A DNA stretch of 13,021 nucleotides from DAONBD01 sp964525485 (lineage in GTDB: Bacteria > Patescibacteriota > Gracilibacteria > UBA1369 > LOWO2-01-FULL-3), in contig CAZGHH010000026.1 of the NCBI GenBank assembly GCA_964525485.1, positions 1-13,021 on the forward strand. The letters run 5' to 3'. Position 1 is the stretch's first letter, and every line of letters starts with the position of its first letter. Shown here piece by piece: positions 6,141 through 12,056 of the stretch. Under the pieces are notes generated by a model. The model was not told the DNA's origin. It was given only the letters and a program-made list of their open reading frames with translations, and searched no databases. The translations under genes and the position numbers were made by a program.

Positions 6141-6190
6141 TCTATCCCGGGCTAGAAAAATTGAACCTGAGGAAAAATCTACCCCGGGCT
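6141..6190 (+). repeat. Palindromic repeat element, copy 2, intergenic
   Basis: 50 nt between two convergent genes, ending 4 nt before the deaminase stop codon. Left half-palindrome TCTATCCCGGGCTAGA (6141-6156), core GAACCTG (6163-6169), right half centred on CCCGGG (6183-6188) that can extend to a hairpin reaching 6175-6196 with a C-C mismatch. As RNA it folds into two G+C-rich hairpins and may act as a bidirectional terminator. It is the inverted counterpart of the element inside epmA (3342-3391). Confidence 0.75.
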
Positions 6191-6194
6191 AGGT

Positions 6195-7232
6195 TTAATG
6201 GAATTTTTTCCCCTCGTACCTACTCATCTCGATGATGTTTTGTTGGCCGAGGATTTCTTTTGACAATGGGTCGTCATAGTCGGAGTCGTAGACGACGCGA
6301 GTGATGCCTGAGTTCAGGATCATTTTGGTGCAAATCACGCATGGGAATGTGTTGCAATATAAAGTCCCACCTTCTATGTCGATGCCAAATTTTGCGGCTT
6401 GAGTGATTGCGTTTTGTTCGGCGTGAGTACCACGGCAGAGTTCGGCGTTTTTGCCGGACGGAATTCCTAATTTTTCACGAAGACAGCCACCTACTTCTGC
6501 GCAGTGGGGGATCCCACGAGGCGCGCCGTTGTAACCTGTAGTCAACTGTTGCTTGTCTTTCGCAATTACGGCACCTACTCGTCTGCGGAGACATGTGGCG
6601 CGCTTGCTCCATGTGTATGCGATCTCCATAAAAATCTCGTCGAATGTCGGGCGATCGGTGCCATTATAAAGATTAATAAAATGGTCGAGTTTTTTTGTGA
6701 GTTCTTCCAGAGTTCCTTCATTGATTATCAAAAAATCTGCAGCTTCGAGACATTTTTGGACCTGTTGGCCTGAACTTTCTTCGCCGACTCCACTCTCACG
6801 CTTCAGTCTTTCAAACACCTCCTCTTTTGTCGCTTTTTCTTCGCCGATTCGTCCACGCTTCTGTACGCGTTCAACTATAGTATCCAAACTCGCAGTCAAC
6901 GATAATACTTGGCTTTTTGGAATTTGTTTCACCTCAACCAATTCTTTCGGATGACGAATTCCGTCGATAATCCAGTTGCCTGCTCCATATATTGCACCTT
7001 CTTCCGCTTCAATTTTTTCACGAACTCTTTGTCCCAAGATTCCAGGACCATAATTTTTGCGCAGATCGTTGCCAATATCTTGGAGATTTTCACGAGTGTG
7101 AGGAAGTCCGCGTTTCGTCGCTTCTTCTCTGACCATATCCGAAAGCGAAATGTATTTGTATCCTCTCTCTTGTAGGATACGTGCAACCTCGCCTTTGCCT
7201 GTGCCCATGTAGCCCGTGAGTCCTATATACAT
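6195..7232 (-). CDS. P-loop (d)NMP-kinase-like domain fused to dCMP deaminase
   Basis: Deaminates dCMP to dUMP, feeding dTMP synthesis. The C-terminal half (about 195-335) is a ComEB/Dcd-type zinc deaminase: VGAVIAKD (219-226), TGYNGAPRG (232-240), catalytic HAE (270-272: zinc His270, proton-shuttle Glu272) and PCVIC (297-301, zinc Cys298 and Cys301). Extra Cys/His in HC...GGC (243-250) and CRGTH fit the second, structural zinc site of this family. The N-terminal half (1-185) is a P-loop kinase fold with Walker A GYMGTGKGE (7-15) and a DGIRHPKE segment (90-97), like AAA_18 or dephospho-CoA-kinase-type proteins. Yeast Dcd1 has a related N-terminal extension. The phosphate acceptor of this domain cannot be read from sequence. 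It is transcribed alone from a promoter at 7259-7286, with TTAAC 8 nt before the ATG. Confidence 0.93.
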   Translation of the reverse strand: MYIGLTGYMGTGKGEVARILQERGYKYISLSDMVREEATKRGLPHTRENLQDIGNDLRKNYGPGILGQRVREKIEAEEGAIYGAGNWIIDGIRHPKELVEVKQIPKSQVLSLTASLDTIVERVQKRGRIGEEKATKEEVFERLKRESGVGEESSGQQVQKCLEAADFLIINEGTLEELTKKLDHFINLYNGTDRPTFDEIFMEIAYTWSKRATCLRRRVGAVIAKDKQQLTTGYNGAPRGIPHCAEVGGCLREKLGIPSGKNAELCRGTHAEQNAITQAAKFGIDIEGGTLYCNTFPCVICTKMILNSGITRVVYDSDYDDPLSKEILGQQNIIEMSRYEGKKFH

Positions 7233-7258
7233 AAAATTTTGTTAATCGTGGGGTTTAT

Positions 7259-7286
7259 TTTATATCGCGATCGTTGTTTCTTGCAA
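7259..7286 (-). promoter_or_regulatory. Promoter of the kinase-dCMP deaminase gene
   Basis: On the minus strand TTGCAA (7286-7281) and TATAAA (7264-7259) are 16 nt apart. Transcription would start near 7252 and leave a leader of about 20 nt. Confidence 0.5.
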
Positions 7287-7307
7287 GGTTCTAAAGCAAG
7301 ATATCGA

Positions 7308-7337
7308 TTGGCGTTAATTGTTTAAATCTTTTATAAT
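7308..7337 (+). promoter_or_regulatory. Promoter of the queuosine-precursor transporter gene
   Basis: TTGGCG (7308-7313) and a perfect TATAAT (7332-7337) are 18 nt apart. The start would be near 7344, at the first hairpin of the leader, leaving about 100 nt of untranslated RNA. Confidence 0.55.
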
Positions 7338-7343
7338 CCTCTC

Positions 7344-7421
7344 GCGTGCTTTATTAAGTTTCCACGCTAAGGTGTCCAATTTACATTAAATTCAAATTTA
7401 CATTAAATTCAAAGGATGCCT
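7344..7421 (+). promoter_or_regulatory. Structured leader of the transporter gene
   Basis: Two hairpins in series. The first pairs GCGTG (7344-7348) with CACGC (7363-7367) around a 14-nt loop. The second pairs AGGTGTCC (7370-7377) with GGATGCCT (7414-7421), 8 bp with two G-U pairs, around a 36-nt loop. Genes for queuosine precursor transporters are often preceded by preQ1 riboswitches. I could not fit any of the three known preQ1 consensus folds here, so the sensing role is only a possibility. Confidence 0.4.
7378..7413 (+). repeat. 17-nt tandem direct repeat (2.1 copies)
   Basis: AATTTACATTAAATTCA repeats with period 17; every base from 7378 to 7396 matches the base 17 nt downstream. The repeat exactly fills the loop of the second leader hairpin upstream of the transporter gene. 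Confidence 0.9.
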
Positions 7422-7443
7422 ACTAAACTTAACCCAAATTTTT

Positions 7444-8121
7444 ATGAAAAACTTTCGTTTTCTCGAGCCGATCGCAATGATTTTTGTTTCAATTCTTCTT
7501 ATTTCCAATGTCGCATCTACGAAGATCGTGGATTTTGGTATGTTTGATTTTGATGGAGGGACGTTGCTTTTTCCATTAAGTTATATTTTTGGAGATATTT
7601 TGACCGAGGTGTATGGATATGGCAGAACCAGGAGAATTATTTGGATTGGATTTTTGATGAATATTGTAATGGTGCTTGTTTTTAGTGCTGTTGGCGCTTT
7701 GCCCGCTTCTGAAAGTTGGAATAATCAAGACGCTTATAATTCGATTCTCGGAATGACTCCTAGGATCGTTTTGGCCAGCATGGTTGCTTATACTTTTGGA
7801 GCTTTTTCGAATTCTTATGTTCTTGCGAAATTAAAACTGAAAACAAAAGGGAAGTTTTTGTGGCTTAGAACTATAGGGTCTACTATTGTTGGAGAAGGAT
7901 TGGATACTGTAATTTTTTGTCTGATTTCTTTTTATGGTGTTTTGCCGAATGAACTTTTGGGATTGGTTATATTATCAAATTATATTTTCAAAGTGGGAAT
8001 TGAGGTGATTTTTACTCCTGTTACTTATTTAATAGTGAATGCTTTGAAACGTCTTGAGGGCATTGATGTGTATGACCGAAAGACTTTATTCAATCCATTT
8101 AGAATAAATTCAGATTTGTAA
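7444..8121 (+). CDS. Queuosine precursor transporter (VUT/ECF-like YhhQ family)
   Basis: Inner-membrane importer of preQ0/preQ1 or a related 7-deazaguanine used for tRNA queuosine modification. It has 225 aa and about six hydrophobic segments. Family features: SNVASTKIVDFG (21-32), the long signature FPLSYIFGDILTEVYGY (43-59) followed by RTRRIIWIGF (61-70), LRTIGSTIVGEGLDTVIF (141-158) and the late FKVGIEVIFTPVTY segment (182-195). Length and motifs fit the family (COG1738). No queuosine biosynthesis gene is in the window, consistent with a host- or community-dependent salvager; that is inference. It heads a forward run with the AI-2E permease and the SLH protein. TTAAC lies 10 nt before the ATG; no Shine-Dalgarno. 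Confidence 0.92.
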   Translation: MKNFRFLEPIAMIFVSILLISNVASTKIVDFGMFDFDGGTLLFPLSYIFGDILTEVYGYGRTRRIIWIGFLMNIVMVLVFSAVGALPASESWNNQDAYNSILGMTPRIVLASMVAYTFGAFSNSYVLAKLKLKTKGKFLWLRTIGSTIVGEGLDTVIFCLISFYGVLPNELLGLVILSNYIFKVGIEVIFTPVTYLIVNALKRLEGIDVYDRKTLFNPFRINSDL

Positions 8122-8131
8122 TTGATTTAAC

Positions 8132-8156
8132 AACTCTAATCACTTGTGTTAGAGTT
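8132..8156 (+). terminator. Perfect 8-bp hairpin after the transporter gene
   Basis: AACTCTAA (8132-8139) and TTAGAGTT (8149-8156) with a 9-nt loop, 10 nt after the stop. The tract that follows is CCCTTAAG, not a U run, so it is either a weak or attenuating terminator, an RNA-stability hairpin or an operator for the next gene. Confidence 0.4.
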
Positions 8157-8184
8157 CCCTTAAGTATTTTCCTCATTCTAAAAT

Positions 8185-9399
8185 ATGAAAAAAATGTTTA
8201 AAAAGGTTGCATCCAGATATGTTTCCTCAATTGCGAAATCTTTGTCGCTACACAATCAAAATGATGTAGCCGGGACGGTTGCAAAACATTCCAAACTGAA
8301 GATCAATCCAAGATTTGAAAAAGAAGGGTCTATGATGGTTGGACGTTTGCCCGGGTATTTTTTGATAGCTAGTATTATTGGTGTTTTTTATCTTTTTTAT
8401 CTTGTAGTTGCTCCGTTTTTCCCGACGCTTCTTCTTGCTTCCGTTTTGACAATTCTTTTTTATGGAATGTACAAAAAAATTCACGCAAAATTTGGAAAAT
8501 TTAAAAAATTGGCTTCTTTTGTTTCTTGTTTGATAGTATTTCTGATAATAGTTATTCCTGTCACTTTGTTTATAATTCTTTTAGCTCAGGAAGCTGCCGG
8601 AGCCTATCAGACCATATCTGCTAAATTTGCTTCCGGAGCATTTGATAAATTTTTTGTTTGGGACGAGAGCAATTGGTTCTTTACTATGCAACAAAGATTT
8701 ATTCCTTTTCTTGATGTCGAACAATTAAATATTAAAGGTAAGATATTGAATGCTGCGGAATCTGTCAGTGTTGATATTGCCGCTCAAGCCGCTATTTTGG
8801 TCAAGAACATAGGGTCTGTTTTATTCCATGCGGTGATTATGATTTTCTCGATGTTTTATTTGTTCTTGGATGGGGAAAAATTTATACAAAAATTTACTAT
8901 ATTGAGTCCTCTTCCAAGGAAGTACGAGAAACAAATTTTTGGAAGGATAGATGATACTGTTAAGGCGATAGCTTCAGGGGTTTTCTTGGTAGCTATCATC
9001 CAAGGATTATTGGCGGGGATAGGTTATACGATTGCAGGTATTTCCAACCCTGTGTTTTGGGGTGCCGCTACTGCGTTTTTCTCTTTGATCCCTCTTGTAG
9101 GAACTGCTGCGATATGGGTGCCTGCCACTATTATTCTTTTTATATTTGGCGATTACGCTAGTGCGATTTTCTTGGGTATATGGGGAATTTTACTTGTTGC
9201 GACTATCGACAATTTCATAGCTCCTTATCTAATAGGTGGAAGAGCCAAGACTTATCCGCTTTTGACTTTCTTTGTTATCATCGGAGGGCTTTGGACTTTT
9301 GGCGCTCAAGGTTTGATATTTGGACCTATTATTTTGGTTCTTTTACTTACTCTTCTTCATGTTTATGAATTAGAGTACAAAACTGTTTTGGATAAATAA
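8185..9399 (+). CDS. AI-2E family transporter (PF01594)
   Basis: Polytopic membrane protein of 404 aa. The family includes TqsA (autoinducer-2 exporter) but also Na+/H+ antiporters and proteins of unknown substrate, so export of AI-2 should not be assumed. Hydrophobic segments lie at about 57-93, 109-134, 208-229, 262-286, 288-345 and 360-395, and an extracellular-type soluble section spans about 137-205. Diagnostic stretches are FYLFLDGEKF (224-233), FSLIPLVGTAAIWVP (299-313) and IDNFIAPYLIGGRAKTYPLL (341-360) followed by IIGGLWTFGAQGLIFGPIIL (365-384). An N-terminal basic tail of about 50 residues is longer than usual and predicted cytosolic. The start is preceded by A/T-rich sequence only. 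A hairpin in the 63-nt gap separates it from the transporter gene. Confidence 0.93.
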   Translation: MKKMFKKVASRYVSSIAKSLSLHNQNDVAGTVAKHSKLKINPRFEKEGSMMVGRLPGYFLIASIIGVFYLFYLVVAPFFPTLLLASVLTILFYGMYKKIHAKFGKFKKLASFVSCLIVFLIIVIPVTLFIILLAQEAAGAYQTISAKFASGAFDKFFVWDESNWFFTMQQRFIPFLDVEQLNIKGKILNAAESVSVDIAAQAAILVKNIGSVLFHAVIMIFSMFYLFLDGEKFIQKFTILSPLPRKYEKQIFGRIDDTVKAIASGVFLVAIIQGLLAGIGYTIAGISNPVFWGAATAFFSLIPLVGTAAIWVPATIILFIFGDYASAIFLGIWGILLVATIDNFIAPYLIGGRAKTYPLLTFFVIIGGLWTFGAQGLIFGPIILVLLLTLLHVYELEYKTVLDK

Positions 9400-9420
9400 G
9401 TTATAATTTAATTTTATAAG

Positions 9421-10155
9421 ATGAAGAATAAAAAAAACACCACTCAATATTTGCCTTTTATAGGTTTGGTTTTATTGATTGCCGGATTTTCTTTGTATGG
9501 AATTTTTAATGCAACTGTTTCTCTCGGGAATTACACTAAAGATCTTAACGCTTCTGTTGTTGGTGCTGTCGATGCTACGTCCGAGACGGTCGGAACTCCT
9601 GTTACAAATACTGAAAAATTAATATTTTCCGACGTCCCTGAAGCTCATGAAAATGCCACGGCAATTTCTTATTTTAAAAATATGGGATATGTGGGAGGTT
9701 ATGATGACGGCACTTTTAGACCTGTTAATTTAGTTAGCAGAGCTGAATTCTTGAAAATATTACTAGAGGTTGTGGATGCTGATTTTGCTGGTGGTGTTTA
9801 TGAGAAATGTTTCACAGATGTTCAGTCCGGTTGGTTTGAAGTTTATGTTTGTTACGCAAGTAAATCCGGTCTTGTCGGTGGATATGATGACGGGTATTTT
9901 AGACCTGAAAGGACTGTGTCCAGGGTTGAAGCTATTAAGATGACATTGAATGCTTTGGGGGTAAAAATGCCGACCAGTGTTGATGCACAGCCGTTTTTGG
10001 ATGTGGCTGTTAATGATTGGTACGCTCCTTATGCCAAAGTTTCAAAAGATTTGGGGGTCGTAAAAGGTCGTGTGTTCTTGCCTAATTTAAGTTTAACAAG
10101 AGCGTCAACTGTTCAGTTGATTTACGATATTTTGTCGGCAACCAAAAAAATCTAA
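9421..10155 (+). CDS. Membrane-anchored protein with three S-layer homology domains
   Basis: Cell-surface protein of 244 aa. An N-terminal hydrophobic segment (about 11-29) after MKNKKN acts as a signal anchor; no cleavage site is obvious. A Thr/Ser-rich linker (30-66) is followed by three SLH domains: FSDVPEAH...FLKILLE (69-116), FTDVQSGW...MTLNALG (131-180) and FLDVAVNDW...IYDIL (192-238). The first two carry GGYDDGTFRP (92-101) and GGYDDGYFRP (153-162); the third is more diverged. SLH triplets bind secondary cell-wall polymer or S-layer components, so this likely tethers envelope material; there is no extra effector domain. Cys130 and Cys144 flank the start of the second domain, a pair I associate with CPR SLH proteins. 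The gene follows the AI-2E permease by 21 nt, with TATAAT at 9402-9407, and its stop overlaps that of the DsbA-like gene. Confidence 0.92.
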   Translation: MKNKKNTTQYLPFIGLVLLIAGFSLYGIFNATVSLGNYTKDLNASVVGAVDATSETVGTPVTNTEKLIFSDVPEAHENATAISYFKNMGYVGGYDDGTFRPVNLVSRAEFLKILLEVVDADFAGGVYEKCFTDVQSGWFEVYVCYASKSGLVGGYDDGYFRPERTVSRVEAIKMTLNALGVKMPTSVDAQPFLDVAVNDWYAPYAKVSKDLGVVKGRVFLPNLSLTRASTVQLIYDILSATKKI

Positions 10156-10853
10156 AGCAGACTTTCGATTATATTTTCGAATGACTGAAAAGGTTGTGCT
10201 CCGACTATTAGTTGTCCGTTGATGAGGAAACTAGGAGTTCCTTTTATCTTGTTTTTTGATGCCAAAGCCATGTCTTCATTGATTGTTTTATCGTATTTTT
10301 TTGGAGCCGTTTTTAAGCATTCTGTGAATGCGTTTTGGTTTAACTTAAGCTCTCCTGCATATTTTGTAAATTCATCCGTAGGATCGTCTTCATACGCCCA
10401 TTCGTTTTGGTATGTAAATAATTTCCCGTGCATATCCCACAAAGCGTTTTGTTCACCTGCGCAGTATGATGCGTATGCGGCAGGTCGTGCATTTTCATGG
10501 AAATCTAATGGCAAACTTTTGGTTACGTATTTAACTTTACCGGTTTTAATGTATTTCTCCATGATATCTTCAAACGCTCCGAAATAATATTTCTGACAGA
10601 AAGGACATTCATAGTCTGTGAATTCAATCATCGTAATGGGAGCGTCTTCTTCTCCCAAATATGCTGAATTGGAAAGATCTATTTCTTGCGTTTCGATCTT
10701 ATCGTCAGCTTTTTTGTCTGTTGTAGTGTTTGCCTGAAGCGTTAAGCAGTCTTCGGAAGTAGTGATTGATCCTATCAAAAATCCTCCTGCAAAAACTATT
10801 AATGCCAAGGCTGATATTTTTAAATAAAAACTTTTATTAAATTTTTTTGCCAT
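10152..10853 (-). CDS. Membrane-anchored DsbA/thioredoxin-like thiol oxidoreductase
   Basis: Extracytoplasmic disulfide-exchange protein, 233 aa. An N-terminal anchor (about 10-30) after a basic start leads into a short linker and a Thioredoxin_4 (DsbA/BdbD-type) domain from about 60. The active site is CPFC (83-86) in EFTDYECPFCQKYY, the cis-proline loop is GTPSFLING (205-213), and the helical insertion between them (about 118-180) is typical. Two extra cysteines, Cys131 and Cys179, could form a structural disulfide. CPFC occurs in Thioredoxin_4 proteins, and the anchor suggests oxidation or isomerisation of surface proteins; whether it is an oxidase or reductase cannot be decided here. It follows the lamin-tail gene by 28 nt on the same strand and overlaps the SLH stop by 4 nt. 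TTAAC is 8 nt before the ATG. Confidence 0.93.
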   Translation of the reverse strand: MAKKFNKSFYLKISALALIVFAGGFLIGSITTSEDCLTLQANTTTDKKADDKIETQEIDLSNSAYLGEEDAPITMIEFTDYECPFCQKYYFGAFEDIMEKYIKTGKVKYVTKSLPLDFHENARPAAYASYCAGEQNALWDMHGKLFTYQNEWAYEDDPTDEFTKYAGELKLNQNAFTECLKTAPKKYDKTINEDMALASKNKIKGTPSFLINGQLIVGAQPFQSFENIIESLL

Positions 10854-10881
10854 TTGTGTTTGTTAATTAATACTTCCTTTT

Positions 10882-11667
10882 TTATACATTTTGTTGATTG
10901 TGTTGGCAAGAATGATTGAGATGTTTTCGTTTTATAATCAGCAATATGATGATCAAAATTATCGTGATTGGTAGAATTATAATTTGTATCGAGAGGTCTG
11001 CTTTGAATTCTTTTTGCTCTGTGAAATTATTTATTGACGTGGATGTGTTTTGTGATGAGGTTTTGAGAATTTGATAATCGATCATTTCAAAAATCGAAGC
11101 AGATTTTTTTGATGCCAGAATCAAAAGTTCGGTATTTTTTGCGAATGTGATGTCGGACAATTCTTTTGTTGTTTGTAAAAAATTTATTGTTAAGATTTTT
11201 TGAGATTTTTCTTCTGAAATTTGAAAAGAATTTTCTGTTTTTTCCGTGATTATTCCGGTGAGTTTATATAGTTTTTCATTTTGTTTGTTTGGGGTAGGGG
11301 CGGTTTCTAATAAGAGAATTCTCGATCCTTTTCCCGAGAGTATTTCTGTGTGTGAATAAGATTTGTTTTCGGTTGTTTTCTCGTATTTTAATTCGTCTAT
11401 TAATTCTCCCGATGGATTGAATAATCGTGCCGAGTCGGATGTATTGTTGAGTGCAATTTTGGTTGTGGAATTATAAAAGGTCTTTGAAGAATTTGGTGAA
11501 ATTATCGTGTCTGCATTGAATTTATATGGTTTACTCCCTTTCTCCCCGTCGTCCAGTGAAAACCCTTTTAGATTTATTGATTCGTCTGAGAAATTTGTAA
11601 TTTCTATAAATTCGTTGTTTGTATCTGTGCCTTTTGGGTTCGGTAAAATTTCCGTGATTTTTAGCAT
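10882..11667 (-). CDS. Lamin-tail-domain protein with C-terminal membrane anchor
   Basis: Protein of 261 aa. Residues 1-118 form a lamin tail domain (LTD): ITEILPNPKGTD (4-15), NEFIEITNFSD (18-28), INLKGFSLDDG (31-41) and the closing beta strands to about 96. The middle (135-200), starting YKLTGIITEKTENSF, resembles the OB-like strand pattern that often follows LTDs in secreted bacterial proteins; this is a weak call. A hydrophobic helix (about 226-246) followed by KRKH is a stop-transfer anchor. There is no N-terminal signal peptide before the LTD, which is odd for a surface protein. An in-frame TAA lies about 27 nt upstream of the chosen ATG and no other Met intervenes, so the start is not simply misplaced. 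Bacterial LTD proteins are mostly extracellular and of unclear function. The gene is upstream of the DsbA-like gene, in a probable two-gene operon. Confidence 0.8.
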   Translation of the reverse strand: MLKITEILPNPKGTDTNNEFIEITNFSDESINLKGFSLDDGEKGSKPYKFNADTIISPNSSKTFYNSTTKIALNNTSDSARLFNPSGELIDELKYEKTTENKSYSHTEILSGKGSRILLLETAPTPNKQNEKLYKLTGIITEKTENSFQISEEKSQKILTINFLQTTKELSDITFAKNTELLILASKKSASIFEMIDYQILKTSSQNTSTSINNFTEQKEFKADLSIQIIILPITIILIIILLIIKRKHLNHSCQHNQQNV

Positions 11668-12056
11668 AGTTAGGTTATTTAAATTTTGATTTTATTAATC
11701 TAATTTTAATAATTAGTTTTTAAAAATTTCTTATAAATATTTAAATTTTTTCTTAATTTTCCCTTACGTTTTTAAGGTTTTCTTTATAGTGATGTGAAAT
11801 CAAGTTCTGATTGACATTGTATTGGCTCGAGGGTAAATTTGGCGTGTCTAGTGAGGTAAGAACGGAATTTAAGATTTAATAGAGATTTAAGGTTTGAATT
11901 ACATTAAAAGTATTAAAAGTTAATAGAATTTCAGAATAAAAATTCAAAATATAGAGTGAGAGGATAGGGAAGAAGTGTTAAGAAAATTCAAAATTTAGTT
12001 CAAAAATCTTTCAGGTTTCCGTTCCAACTAGGCGCATAAAATTAACAGATCAAAAA
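11668..12056. other. Divergent intergenic region (389 nt) between the LTD gene and RNase Y
   Basis: I see no credible gene. The left 90 nt are almost pure A/T. A near-consensus forward promoter lies at 11811-11839, leaving an RNase Y leader of about 210 nt. Within it are a 9-nt tandem repeat ATTAAAAGT x2 (11903-11920) and two copies of AAATTCAAAAT near 11940 and 11984. No stable long hairpin and no tRNA were visible. A clear promoter for the reverse LTD gene was not found. Confidence 0.6.
11811..11839 (+). promoter_or_regulatory. Promoter of the RNase Y gene
   Basis: Perfect TTGACA (11811-11816), 17-nt spacer, TAAATT (11834-11839). The start would be near 11846, giving a leader of about 210 nt. 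Long 5' leaders on rny could allow control by the RNase itself; that is inference. Confidence 0.6.

Noticed and set aside
7344..7443. preQ1 riboswitch before the queuosine-precursor transporter
   Set aside because: Expected from gene function, but the short preQ1-I hairpin with its A-rich AAACUAA tail, and the preQ1-II and -III layouts, could not be fitted. Reported only as a structured leader.
8347..8356. CCCGGG inside the AI-2E transporter gene as a third repeat copy
   Set aside because: It lacks the TCTA/TAGA flanks, the GAACCTG core and the partner palindrome, and the encoded LPGY fits the protein.
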